The translations under genes and the position numbers were made by a program. Of a DNA stretch of 64,000 nt, positions 17,442-27,010 are shown in pieces. How positions within the stretch are numbered: position 1 is the first letter of the stretch; each line of letters opens with the position of its first letter. The notes beneath the pieces were generated by a model that was given only the letters and a program-made list of their open reading frames with translations, had not been told where the DNA came from and did no database searches. This DNA comes from Ohtaekwangia sp036503775 (GTDB lineage: Bacteria; Bacteroidota; Bacteroidia; Cytophagales; Cyclobacteriaceae): contig DASXWH010000021.1 of assembly GCA_036503775.1 (NCBI GenBank), forward strand, positions 1-64,000, written 5' to 3'.

Positions 17442-20400
17442 ATGAAAAGCCTTACTGCATTTCTGGGCGCAGTGGGCATGGCATGTTGTTTTGAAATTGT
17501 ATGCGCCCAGGTCTCCACTGTTCAACCCGGTAATTGGAATTCACCCGCTACATGGTCGGGAGGTATAATTCCGGATTCAAATCACGGAACTATTACAATA
17601 GCTCATGCTGTAATTATTTCTGATACTGTTTTTACGGTTGATGAAATTGTCCTTCAGAATTCATTGACAATAGAAGAAGATGCTGAAATTATCTTATCAG
17701 ACTCCGGAAAGCCTGAACCAGATTTTCAACTGACTTCCGGAGGCATTCTGAATGTATTGGGTAAAATAGCCTGTGCTGATGGTGCTGTCTTTTCAGGAAC
17801 AACTTCATTGAATACTTTTTTCAAAGATGGTGCAGTATATGAGCACCGGTATTTCAGTACTGCCGGTGAGCCACCTGTTGCGTTGTGGGATGCGAACTCA
17901 ACCCTGATTATCAGTGGGTATAGAACAAGTCGGTCACTAAATACCACGGGCTGGACGCAGGTTTTTGGTAACGTGGAGTATAACTGTCCGGCTCAGGAAG
18001 CCACCACCTTTGTAGAGATGCTTGGCAACCTGAGAAACATTCAGGGCAATTTTCATATACGTAATACCAACGGAGGTGTATTGAGGCTTACGCTGGATCG
18101 GACAACTTTAAATACGATCAACATCGGAGGTAATTTTAGTATTGACGGAAATTCAGAAGTATGGTTCAGCCGTGAAGCCAATACCATCATTAACATTGGT
18201 GGTAATTTTGAATACCGGTCAACGGCCACGCCTTCAAGCTATCTTACCACGCAGGGAACCTGTCAGGTGAATGTAGACGGAAATGTATTGATCAATACAC
18301 CCGGGATATTGCGCTTTGCTTCCAGTGGTGGTGGAACCGGCACGTTGAGGTTCAGAAAAAACTTTGATCTCCAGACAGGAACTTTGGCGGTATTAAATCC
18401 GGGACGCGGTTTCATTGAATGTAATGGAGAAGAACTTCAATCCATCAGCTGCAGCGGATCGGTTTCATCTGAAATCACCTTTCAGATCAACAATTCTAAA
18501 GGTGTTGAAATAAAAAGTTCTTCCATCGGGCAAAGCGGTATCCAGGTTGCGAAAGGCGAGTTAACACTTCCCGAAACAATTAGCCTTCAGGGTGACTTAA
18601 TTGTAGATGATGAAGGATCGCTTAGATCCAATGAAACCACTTTGCTGCTTTCCGGTTCAGCTCATCAGATTATTAAACTAATGGGTGATACGTTAAAGCA
18701 CATCACGATAAACAAATTACCAGAATCATCGGTGACGCTGGAAAGTATGACAAATCTATCCGGGCAGTTACTTATACAATCTCAACATACTGATGTACTC
18801 TCGAGTGGCAATCTGACTTTACTTTCATCTACTGATGACGGCAATGAAGACGCATCCATAGGAAGGCTACCAGAAGGGTCGGCCATTCTTGGTGACGTTA
18901 CCATACAGCGCTTCATGAGTGGCGAAGGCCGTATCTACCGCTACTTATCTTCACCGGTAACAAATGCTTCGGTGTCTTCTATGCAAGATGATTTTCCGGT
19001 TACGGGCACTTTTGAAAATCCATCTGCGGGTGCAGGCATAAATTCTAAATCGCCCTCCTGCTATTGGTACGATGAATCATTACCCGGATTGTCTGGTTGG
19101 ATACCCTATCCGGCATCTGGATTATCGCAGGACAATATGCTCGAGGTCGGTAAGGGTTATATCGCCTTTATCCGCCAGGCTGCAGCGCCAACAATATGGG
19201 ATGTTAGTGGTCCGGTAAATCAGGGTGCGATAGACCTTCACACTTCCTTTACGCAAACTGTAGATGCCATAAATGACGGATGGAATCTGATTGGAAATCC
19301 ATACCCCTCCTCAATTGATTGGAGCAGTGAAGCAGGTTGGATCAAAACGAATATTGCTGATGGAATTGCTGTTCGCGATAATGGTTCAGGAACAATTTTG
19401 TATTGGGATGGTGATATTGGAAGCTTAGGTAATGGACGAATTGCAAAGGGGCAATCCTTTTGGGTAAAGACCAATGGAGAAAATCCATCATTGATCATAA
19501 ATGAAGATGCAAAAACAAACATGGCAACACCATTCTTTAAAAAATCAAACTCAGATTTAGATTTTATAGAACTGACCATCGCCAGCAGTACCTATTCTGA
19601 CAAAGTCTATTTACGATTGCGTCACGATGCTGTAGCCGGGCTTGACAACAAAGACGTTCAGAAAAGAAGCAATGATGTATTAAACCTGGCTTTTCTTATT
19701 GACTCTGTCCCTGCTGCCATAGCAGCAACTAACCGGTTGACTTGCAGCACACTCCTGCCTCTGAACTTGTCATTTCCATTGACGTCATCGGGTACAATCC
19801 TGCCTTCATTGAAAGGGGAATACAGCTTCTCGCTTAACGCTTTCGGTCTATTTAAGTCCTCAAGCATTAAAATTCATGATGCCTTAACAAATGAATTCAA
19901 TAAGATCAACGAGGACAACTACATTTTCACTGTAACAGATGATACCGCTTCGTATGCCCATGATCGGTTCAGTTTATACCTTGAAGCGGATAATTCCACG
20001 GAAGAGCTTGTCATTCGCCATGATTCCGTTTTTTGTGAACCTGGTCCTTATTCCATAAAAGTTGAAAATCTTTCGCAGGAGGTTAGGAGTACGATATTCC
20101 TCAACGGTGCAGAGCAAAAATCTATTCTTCTCTCAGGCTCCACAAGCCATGAGATTTTGCTTGACCATACCTTATTTTCAAATGAAATGAATATAGTATC
20201 CGCCAGGGTCCAAAACGTTTGTCATGATCTTTATAATGAATGGACGGTGAGTGCATTTAGTGAACCTGTGATCACTCAAAACGGAAATTTACTTGTCTCC
20301 AGCTATCCAAACGGGAACCGTTGGTACTTTGAACACAATTTGATAGGCGATCTTCAAATTATTGAACCCCGTCATTCGGGTGTTTACACCTTACGGGTGA

Positions 20401-20690
20401 ATTCAGGTAACTGCCACGAGGAAAGCACCTATGATTTTTTATTCCAGGCCAATGAAATTTTACTCTTCCCAAATCCCGTTATTGACAACATCAGTATTAC
20501 CTCACCACGCGATGCTGTCATCACGTTTGTGAGTATTACGGATGCTTATGGTAAGATTGTCAAGGAAATCAGGCCCGACATTCCATTCAAACACCAGTCA
20601 GTATCACTCTCGGAATTATCGCCCGGATTTTACCTGGCCACCGCTCATACGAGCAAAGGCCGATACGTGGTAAAGGTGATTAAAGAATAG
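17442..20690 (+). CDS. Secreted T9SS cargo, large beta-rich protein
   Basis: A 1082-residue secreted protein. A signal peptide (about residues 1-23, ending in VCAQ) is followed by a segment common in Bacteroidota surface proteins (NWNSPATWSGGIIPDS). Next comes a long region of short Gly/Asn-rich strand repeats (INIGGNFSI, INIGGNFEY), which suggests a right-handed beta helix, and then a region with NDGWNLIGNPYPSSIDW. The last 80 residues (LLFPNPVIDNISI to YVVKVIKE) are a type A T9SS sorting domain, which directs export across the outer membrane and is then removed. No catalytic domain is recognised. An adhesin or surface-layer role is a guess. Confidence 0.85.
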   Translation: MKSLTAFLGAVGMACCFEIVCAQVSTVQPGNWNSPATWSGGIIPDSNHGTITIAHAVIISDTVFTVDEIVLQNSLTIEEDAEIILSDSGKPEPDFQLTSGGILNVLGKIACADGAVFSGTTSLNTFFKDGAVYEHRYFSTAGEPPVALWDANSTLIISGYRTSRSLNTTGWTQVFGNVEYNCPAQEATTFVEMLGNLRNIQGNFHIRNTNGGVLRLTLDRTTLNTINIGGNFSIDGNSEVWFSREANTIINIGGNFEYRSTATPSSYLTTQGTCQVNVDGNVLINTPGILRFASSGGGTGTLRFRKNFDLQTGTLAVLNPGRGFIECNGEELQSISCSGSVSSEITFQINNSKGVEIKSSSIGQSGIQVAKGELTLPETISLQGDLIVDDEGSLRSNETTLLLSGSAHQIIKLMGDTLKHITINKLPESSVTLESMTNLSGQLLIQSQHTDVLSSGNLTLLSSTDDGNEDASIGRLPEGSAILGDVTIQRFMSGEGRIYRYLSSPVTNASVSSMQDDFPVTGTFENPSAGAGINSKSPSCYWYDESLPGLSGWIPYPASGLSQDNMLEVGKGYIAFIRQAAAPTIWDVSGPVNQGAIDLHTSFTQTVDAINDGWNLIGNPYPSSIDWSSEAGWIKTNIADGIAVRDNGSGTILYWDGDIGSLGNGRIAKGQSFWVKTNGENPSLIINEDAKTNMATPFFKKSNSDLDFIELTIASSTYSDKVYLRLRHDAVAGLDNKDVQKRSNDVLNLAFLIDSVPAAIAATNRLTCSTLLPLNLSFPLTSSGTILPSLKGEYSFSLNAFGLFKSSSIKIHDALTNEFNKINEDNYIFTVTDDTASYAHDRFSLYLEADNSTEELVIRHDSVFCEPGPYSIKVENLSQEVRSTIFLNGAEQKSILLSGSTSHEILLDHTLFSNEMNIVSARVQNVCHDLYNEWTVSAFSEPVITQNGNLLVSSYPNGNRWYFEHNLIGDLQIIEPRHSGVYTLRVNSGNCHEESTYDFLFQANEILLFPNPVIDNISITSPRDAVITFVSITDAYGKIVKEIRPDIPFKHQSVSLSELSPGFYLATAHTSKGRYVVKVIKE

Positions 20691-20695
20691 CAGGA

Positions 20696-23065
20696 TTAGT
20701 GTACGCGAAGACCTTCTTCGATATCCTTTAACAAATCATCCTGGGTGAGAATATCCTGAAGTTTGTTTCCTGTATTGATCTGGATACGCAACGCGCGCAG
20801 ACCATTTGCCCCCGGAAGTTCCTCCAGTTCGAGCTCTTCTATTCCACCGGTGATCAGATTCCTGGTTTTTAAATATTGGAAGTACCGTTTGTATTCATCT
20901 TCCATTTTAGCCTGGTTGTAAACAATAGCGATTTTACCAGGCTGTGTCAGTCTTTCATTTGTACCCTTGATGTGGGCCTTATCGATTCGTTTTTTAACAA
21001 TCTCATAACGCATATCATACGCACCGTCAACATCAAATCGTTTTTCATCCTGACGGAACCGAATGGATATGGGTTGATCGTGCACGAGGATCAATTGCGT
21101 GATATCAAGCGGGCTTTTCATTTTTGGCTTGATGGCGTCTATCTTTCGACTGATCTCCACCATGACCAAAAGCTGCCACAACCTGAAGTTTTTCAGGTAA
21201 AATGAATCGAATGTTTTGTTCTTCACCAAAGAACTGCCCAGGTAAAGAGTGTACTCTACGCCATCGGTTTTATACTTCTCGAAGTAGTGCGGGAACATAC
21301 GTTGCGCTTCTTCTTCTGAATTATCCAAAAACGCGCTGATCGTTTCATTGATCATGGCCAGGCTTTCTTCAAATGCTCTTCGTCTCTGGTATACTACTCC
21401 AAAAACCGGATCGAGGTTGGATTTATATGTTTCAATTAGCTGTGACAGTGATTTGTCTTTCGAAAAATGTTCTACTAAAGGATTGATCTCCGATTTCAGA
21501 AATTCCAATACATTGCTTTCATCGCCAGAAGCAAGCCCGCGATTAATTTTCTGCAATTGCTCATTCGTTCTGAAAATTACCTCTTCAAGCAAGGGTAATT
21601 TTTTACTGAGGTGGATACCTGTCAATAAATCCTGGGTTAGCTTTAAATTCTCCTGCAGATCTTTTTGAATAGCCGTATTGCGTTCAGTTGATGAGTTCCG
21701 GATATCGGCCAGCCCAAACAAAGGATATACTTCCTTGAAAACAATCTCTTCCATTACGGCATCCTTCACCTCGTTTCTTCGCTTGTTAAGTAATTCAAGA
21801 CCTGCTTCGAAAAAGCGCCATTGAACCGTTGGGTGTATGGCGGTGCATTCTTCCTGGATAATGGCCCGAACCTGAGTACTCATTTCCTCGCGGGCACGCT
21901 TTACGGCCGCAGTAAACATGGGCAGCGCGCCTTCTACTTTATGTGCACTGAGTGAATTCAGCTTTCCTACTTCGCTGGAAGCAAGCTCAATAAGACCGAT
22001 GGTTTCATTGTTATCAATCAGCGGAGCCAGTAAAAGACTCTTCACTCCCAGTTTGATCAGCGTGTCTTCCACAGCTGACCGCAACGGATACTCTTCTAAA
22101 TTCTCGATGGTTATATAACGCTTCTCCAACCAGGCTCTTTCATACACTGAGCCCTGGTATACATTACACTTTTCAGATGCCTGACTATAGTAACTATCCC
22201 ATGAATCGAGTCCACTGTTAACAATAAGGTTGTCGTTCGGATCAAAATAGGCAAGCCCCAGTTTAAGGTTAGGTATCCGGAAAATAGAGCGAAGCTTGCG
22301 TTGGATTTTCTGAGAATTACTTTTCAGTGTTACAGCATCGCGCTCAAGCAGATCATATTTAATGGCCGATAACATTTCCTGTTCGGTAACATCAACGAGT
22401 CTGAATACCATGAATCCGTGAAACTCAAAGTCTTCAGGACGCAGGTATTGCAATACTAAATCAGTGTCATAAATCTTTTCGGTCAGGAATTTAAGAACAC
22501 TCTTTTCTATAGGCTGCACCGGATTACGGGCAATGATTTCACAAAACTGATGATTGATCTCAACCTTATATACCTTATCAACTCCATCCTTATGGGGGAT
22601 AGTGATCAATACAGGTTTGTCATACTGATAATCCAGGCCATAGAATTTTTCAAGGATAAGCAGGCTGGCTTTAATGGTTTTACCCGTTGAAAGCCGGTTT
22701 CCGGGAACATTTGCCGCGGCCACATTTTCAAGTTGTACCAGGTCTATGTTTTTTGCAAAACCGCGGGTGCTGAAAATGGATTTAAAATGAAAGGGCTCAA
22801 TGGCAGCTACCAATTCTGTTTCAGAATTGGCTGAAGGAGCAACAGCTGTCATCAAGAAATCGATAAACGTGGAGTGTTTTTCCAGAACAGCCCTATCCGT
22901 AACAGGTTGTTTTAGTTCTGGTGCGCTGTCGATGTATTCCTGTACGCCAAGCACAAACGATGGCATAGCGCGCTGGCGGATTTTTTCTTCCCAGTATTCA
23001 ACCAGGAGTCTGAGGTTAAGGACAGAACGAAAAGGAAATTCTATATCTTCTGTAAAATCATCCAT
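20696..23065 (-). CDS. Large GAF-domain protein
   Basis: A 789-residue cytoplasmic protein. Residues about 270-375 form a GAF-like domain (VKSLLLAPLIDNNETIGLIE is its terminal strand pair). It has no signal peptide, no membrane segment, and no histidine kinase, cyclase or HTH motif in the rest. The C-terminal half is helical and rich in charged residues. The family appears conserved in Cytophagales but has no known function; sensing of a small ligand is an inference from the GAF domain. The ATG at 23065 is preferred over a TTG two codons upstream. The stop lies 5 nt from the end of the convergent T9SS cargo gene. Confidence 0.72.
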   Translation of the reverse strand: MDDFTEDIEFPFRSVLNLRLLVEYWEEKIRQRAMPSFVLGVQEYIDSAPELKQPVTDRAVLEKHSTFIDFLMTAVAPSANSETELVAAIEPFHFKSIFSTRGFAKNIDLVQLENVAAANVPGNRLSTGKTIKASLLILEKFYGLDYQYDKPVLITIPHKDGVDKVYKVEINHQFCEIIARNPVQPIEKSVLKFLTEKIYDTDLVLQYLRPEDFEFHGFMVFRLVDVTEQEMLSAIKYDLLERDAVTLKSNSQKIQRKLRSIFRIPNLKLGLAYFDPNDNLIVNSGLDSWDSYYSQASEKCNVYQGSVYERAWLEKRYITIENLEEYPLRSAVEDTLIKLGVKSLLLAPLIDNNETIGLIELASSEVGKLNSLSAHKVEGALPMFTAAVKRAREEMSTQVRAIIQEECTAIHPTVQWRFFEAGLELLNKRRNEVKDAVMEEIVFKEVYPLFGLADIRNSSTERNTAIQKDLQENLKLTQDLLTGIHLSKKLPLLEEVIFRTNEQLQKINRGLASGDESNVLEFLKSEINPLVEHFSKDKSLSQLIETYKSNLDPVFGVVYQRRRAFEESLAMINETISAFLDNSEEEAQRMFPHYFEKYKTDGVEYTLYLGSSLVKNKTFDSFYLKNFRLWQLLVMVEISRKIDAIKPKMKSPLDITQLILVHDQPISIRFRQDEKRFDVDGAYDMRYEIVKKRIDKAHIKGTNERLTQPGKIAIVYNQAKMEDEYKRYFQYLKTRNLITGGIEELELEELPGANGLRALRIQINTGNKLQDILTQDDLLKDIEEGLRVH

Positions 23066-23268
23066 AGGCAATCAAAGCATTCACGAATCAAACGAGATAT
23101 TTCAAAACAGAGTTCAGGTTGAAAGACGAAAGAGCTTTTATTTTAGTTTGGATCGGAATCATTTATTGAAAATGTAACCTTTCCATGATTCTGATCCGTG
23201 CTTTACTGATTGAGGTTAATTACAACCTTCCTATTATCTTCGGTGTCTATGGGGTATAAAACAAGAAT

Positions 23269-23985
23269 ATGAAAGTGTGGCGTGCGATAATCGTGGTTTT
23301 AGCGGGTTTTTGTGGTGCTGGATGCGGCTTGTCAAATGATCAGGGGCTTGAGATTTATTCTGATTACTACGATTTTAACGAAGGCCTTGATGGCTGGACA
23401 GTAGATTTTGCCGATTACCCATCCGGGGATCAGGATTCAGCCAGTTACGAGTTGCAGTTTGCCCATACTTCACTTCCGGGGAACCTCTCAGGCCGAAAGG
23501 GTATCATGATGTCAGGCTACAATTACAGTGATGATCTTTTCATGTTTATGAAAAAGAAAGTCACCGGATTACCACCCAACAAACTCTTTACTATTGTGTT
23601 CCAGATTGAATTAGCATCTAATGCTCCGACCGGTGCCATTGGCGTTGGAGGTGCACCGGGCGAAAGCGTGTATGTAAAGGCTGGGGCATCCACCATGGAA
23701 CCCAAAAAGGTGGTTGAACAGGATCAGTATGTGCTTAATATCGATAAGGGTAATCAGTTAGAAAGCGGTGAAGATGTTATTACCTTGGGCAACATCGCAG
23801 TATCTCCAAACACTACAGAGTATGAACTCATCACACGGAGTAACATGAATATGAATGCTCTTTTTTATGCTCAGACCAACAGCAAAGGCGAGCTCTGGCT
23901 TATTGTCGGAACCGATTCAGGCTTTGAAGGATTGACAACAGTCTATTACACACAACTCAATTTTGTATTCTCTGCTACAAACTAA
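23269..23985 (+). CDS. Lipoprotein, unknown function
   Basis: A 238-residue lipoprotein: signal peptide with lipobox GAGC (Cys19). The mature part begins with DFNEGLDGWTVDFADYP, a pattern seen in carbohydrate-binding or concanavalin-like extracellular domains that start with a conserved Trp. It then alternates strands with Gly-rich turns and ends in YTQLNFVF. A beta-sandwich jelly-roll is likely. I do not recognise a specific family. It stands alone between the GAF gene (divergent) and proC. A weak promoter match TATCTTCG lies at 23235-23242. Confidence 0.7.
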   Translation: MKVWRAIIVVLAGFCGAGCGLSNDQGLEIYSDYYDFNEGLDGWTVDFADYPSGDQDSASYELQFAHTSLPGNLSGRKGIMMSGYNYSDDLFMFMKKKVTGLPPNKLFTIVFQIELASNAPTGAIGVGGAPGESVYVKAGASTMEPKKVVEQDQYVLNIDKGNQLESGEDVITLGNIAVSPNTTEYELITRSNMNMNALFYAQTNSKGELWLIVGTDSGFEGLTTVYYTQLNFVFSATN

Positions 23986-24123
23986 AGACTGACTAACAGA
24001 AGTAAGCCCGCAGTCTATTATAACTTCTTAAAATTTTATCATCACCAGAAGGTTAGTCGGTGAAAGTGTTTTAATTTTCACCTTGCATCAATGTTATTCA
24101 CATTGATTATAACTGCATAGATC

Positions 24124-24921
24124 ATGAAGAACTCAAAGATTGCCATTATTGGCGGAGGAAACTTAGGTACTGCTATAGCTGAAGGATTGATGAAAAGTAA
24201 ATTTGTCACGCCCCAACAGATCACTGTCACCCGTAGAAATGTTGAAGTCCTCCAGTCATTAAAATCAGTTGGCGTTCACACTACGAGTGATAACAAAGAA
24301 GCCATACGCAACAGCGATGTGATTATTGTCGCTCTGAAACCCTACAATGTAAAGGAAGTACTGGAAGGACTAAAAGAAAACTTTGAGCCTTCCCGGCACG
24401 TCATCATCAGCGTAGTTACCGGGGTTTTCCTGAATGATCTTTCTGCTATCGTAAATCATGGTCTTCCTATTTTTCGGGCGATGCCAAATACAGCCATTGC
24501 TATTCAGGAGTCGGTAACATGCCTTTGTCATAAAGGAGCAAGCAATACTCAGGTGAATTACGTAACGGAATTGTTTGATCAATTAGGCATTTCCATAAAC
24601 ATTGACGAAAAACTTATGGATGCCGCCACTGTGCTGGGGGCTTGCGGCATTGCTTACGCACTCCGGTTTATAAGAGCCTCAACGCAGGGCGGAATAGAAA
24701 TTGGTTTTGATGCAAAGACAGCTAATCTTATCGCTGCCCAAACAGTAAAAGGCGCTGCTGAACTGTTACTCAAATTAAACCGTCATCCCGAAGAAGAGAT
24801 TGATAAGGTAACAACACCAAAAGGTTGTACCATCGTGGGATTGAATGAAATGGAACACCGGGGATTCAGCTCATCGCTGATCAAAGGTATTGGTGCATCC
24901 TACGATAAAATCGTAAAGTAG
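24124..24921 (+). CDS. proC: Pyrroline-5-carboxylate reductase
   Basis: ProC catalyses the last step of proline synthesis, reducing pyrroline-5-carboxylate with NAD(P)H. The 265-residue protein has the Rossmann motif IIGGGNLGTAIAEGL at the N-terminus, VALKPYNV, the conserved FRAMPNTAIAIQESVTCL, and the dimerisation domain with TVKGAAELLLKL and TTPKGCTIVGLNEME near the end. The length is typical. The stop codon is 1 nt from the end of the convergent glycosyltransferase gene. Confidence 0.96.
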   Translation: MKNSKIAIIGGGNLGTAIAEGLMKSKFVTPQQITVTRRNVEVLQSLKSVGVHTTSDNKEAIRNSDVIIVALKPYNVKEVLEGLKENFEPSRHVIISVVTGVFLNDLSAIVNHGLPIFRAMPNTAIAIQESVTCLCHKGASNTQVNYVTELFDQLGISINIDEKLMDAATVLGACGIAYALRFIRASTQGGIEIGFDAKTANLIAAQTVKGAAELLLKLNRHPEEEIDKVTTPKGCTIVGLNEMEHRGFSSSLIKGIGASYDKIVK

Positions 24922-24922
24922 A

Positions 24923-25810
24923 TCAATACAAAAACGGTTCAGTAGAAAAATTCTTATAGACTTTTACTTTCCCCCATTCTGTTCCGGTATTGGAAATAAG
25001 CTTTCCGGCATTGAGGTTTTCTACCGACTTCAAACGATTCAACTCACGGTAGTTATGAAAATCTATTTTCTTCGCGCTAAGCCCGGTTGACTTTTCTTGT
25101 ATCGTATTACTGAGATATCGTAAAAAATTTTCGATTTCAATATTCTCAAACGCTAACCCCATCGCTTTAGCACGATCTATTAAATCAAAATCCTGATATC
25201 CGGCCGGGTAAAAAGATTCATCATAACCACCCAGCTTTTCAAAATTTTTGCGTGTCAGGACGATCCGGCCCTCCGTGCCTGAAAATTGAGGTTTATTAAA
25301 GCGGAGAATAATTTCATCTCCACATTTATTGAACATATAGTTGATGTAAAAAGCAAAGTCCATCCCGGTGAAATTATCGCCATCGAGATTGCAAACAATA
25401 TCACCCTTAGCCAGGCGATGTGCCAGATTCTTTGCCTTCGACATATGAAAGTACTGAGGATCTCCCGTGTAGTAATAGTTCAGTATACCTGATTCTATGT
25501 AATTCATCAGATGCTTTTGTACCCATTCGTGCATCCCATCACCTGAATTGTAATTCATCAGAACAAACTCAACATTGGGGTAATCCTGATTTGCTTTGAT
25601 ATTCTTTTCAACAGTATGACGCAGATGATAAAGTCTGTTCATACAATTCGTGCAAAACGAAATTGACTTTTTAGCTAATGCGTCCGAATAGATCGCAGGC
25701 GGAAGATCTTCAACTTTATATTGACGCCAATACCTGTCAAGGTAAATACGAAGCTTTCGCTCAACAGTATAGGGAAGAATTTTGTGTAACCATGAGGTGA
25801 ACGAAGCCAT
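24923..25810 (-). CDS. Glycosyltransferase family 2 (GT-A)
   Basis: A 295-residue cytoplasmic glycosyltransferase. It has the GT-A metal motif IVCNLDGDNFTG near residue 140 and a galactosyltransferase-like C-terminal acceptor region with GGYDESFYPAGYQDFDLIDR. The four Cys of the N-terminal FCTNCMN stretch are unusual. Donor and acceptor are not evident. It lies 2 nt downstream of the LEA-type lipoprotein gene on the same strand. Confidence 0.82.
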   Translation of the reverse strand: MASFTSWLHKILPYTVERKLRIYLDRYWRQYKVEDLPPAIYSDALAKKSISFCTNCMNRLYHLRHTVEKNIKANQDYPNVEFVLMNYNSGDGMHEWVQKHLMNYIESGILNYYYTGDPQYFHMSKAKNLAHRLAKGDIVCNLDGDNFTGMDFAFYINYMFNKCGDEIILRFNKPQFSGTEGRIVLTRKNFEKLGGYDESFYPAGYQDFDLIDRAKAMGLAFENIEIENFLRYLSNTIQEKSTGLSAKKIDFHNYRELNRLKSVENLNAGKLISNTGTEWGKVKVYKNFSTEPFLY

Positions 25811-25812
25811 GC

Positions 25813-26295
25813 CTAAAATTTGACTCGTACCTGATCCTTGTAATCTACCGGAACACGCACCGGTAAGCCGTGATAAGAAACCCGGATAGAACCTACATAA
25901 TGAACATCAAATTTCTTTCCGCCAAATACACCCAATAAGGTATCCAGAAAGCCGAATTCTTTCGTGGCCAGCTTCACCTCCAGAGGAACAGAAAATTCGT
26001 CATTGCCAGGAATTGTAATGTTCAGTTTCTGATCAACCGTCCCTGCCTTTTTTTCATTGACAAAGATTTCCATTTTAATACGCTTCAGTTTGCCATGATG
26101 TTTGTTTGGGTTGAACAGGACAGCCTGAGCTTTTAACGTTGGTTCGCTTGTGGCATCAACAACCACATCTTTGATTCTACGAAGAACAACATCCTGTTCC
26201 GGAGCTTTGCAGGAAACAATAGCCATCAACAACAGCAGGGAACAAAATCCTTTTACCATTAATCCCTTCATAACAGGAAACGTTAACACCTTCAT
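25813..26295 (-). CDS. LEA type 2-like lipoprotein
   Basis: A 160-residue lipoprotein with a signal peptide and lipobox AIVSC (Cys29). The mature domain (LKAQAVLFNPNKHHGKLKRI, then VPLEVKLATKEFG) has the character of the LEA14/water-stress and hypersensitive response fold, an immunoglobulin-like sandwich found in many Bacteroidota lipoproteins. The role is unknown. The ATG at 26295 is kept, though internal Met codons at 26271 and 26259 would also give a complete signal peptide. It is followed after 2 nt by the glycosyltransferase and preceded by tpx. Confidence 0.75.
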   Translation of the reverse strand: MKVLTFPVMKGLMVKGFCSLLLLMAIVSCKAPEQDVVLRRIKDVVVDATSEPTLKAQAVLFNPNKHHGKLKRIKMEIFVNEKKAGTVDQKLNITIPGNDEFSVPLEVKLATKEFGFLDTLLGVFGGKKFDVHYVGSIRVSYHGLPVRVPVDYKDQVRVKF

Positions 26296-26340
26296 TGGTA
26301 TAGTTTAGTGAAACTTATTGCACAGATCATACCACAATTG

Positions 26341-26838
26341 TCATAACGCACTTAGTGCAGCATCATAATTGGGTTCCTGACCGATAACGGGTACGAGCTC
26401 CGTATATTTTACCTTTCCGTCCTTTCCTATAACAACAATACAACGCGCTAATAACCCTGCCAGTCCACCATCAACCATTTCAACGCCATAATCCGAAGCA
26501 TATCTTTTATCCCGGAAATCCGAAAGCATCACGACTTTGTCAATTCCTTCAGCTCCGCAAAACCGTTTTTGAGCAAAGGGCAGATCTTTGGAGATGCATA
26601 AGACAACCACATCGCTCAGGCTGGCAGCACGTTTGTTAAACTCTCTTACAGACATGGCGCAAACGCGTGTGTCCACACTGGGAAAAATATTCATCACGAT
26701 GTTCGTCCCCAAAAAATCCTTTAATGATTTATTGGCAAGATCGACTCCTGCCAATGAGAAATCTGGTGCTGCGGAACCAACAGATGGTAAATTTCCGTTC
26801 ATATTTACAACTGTCTCTCCAAGTTTGGTTTGTGCCAT
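26341..26838 (-). CDS. tpx: Thiol peroxidase
   Basis: Tpx is an atypical two-cysteine peroxiredoxin that reduces lipid and other hydroperoxides using thioredoxin. The peroxidatic Cys60 is in FPSVDTRVCAMSVREFN and the resolving Cys94 is in QKRFCGAEGI, the classic 35-residue spacing. The residue after Thr57 is Arg where Pro is usual (normally DTPVC). The total of 165 residues is the standard length. It is divergent from rnr. Confidence 0.95.
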   Translation of the reverse strand: MAQTKLGETVVNMNGNLPSVGSAAPDFSLAGVDLANKSLKDFLGTNIVMNIFPSVDTRVCAMSVREFNKRAASLSDVVVLCISKDLPFAQKRFCGAEGIDKVVMLSDFRDKRYASDYGVEMVDGGLAGLLARCIVVIGKDGKVKYTELVPVIGQEPNYDAALSAL

Positions 26839-27010
26839 TGATTTTGGTTTTAAATGTTGGCGGCTAAATTAACAGAAAATCCATTGACCTTAGAAAGAAA
26901 ACCATTCCATAACAGCAATAGTACGCGTGTATCTAAAGAATACGCTAACTTTATACATTAATAAATTAAACTACGGCCTATACGAAATAGAATAATGGCC
27001 ATTACATTTC

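Noticed and set aside
24058..24083. Hairpin GGTGAAA...TTTCACC upstream of proC
   Set aside because: Only 7 bp with a long loop and no T-tract; treated as chance.
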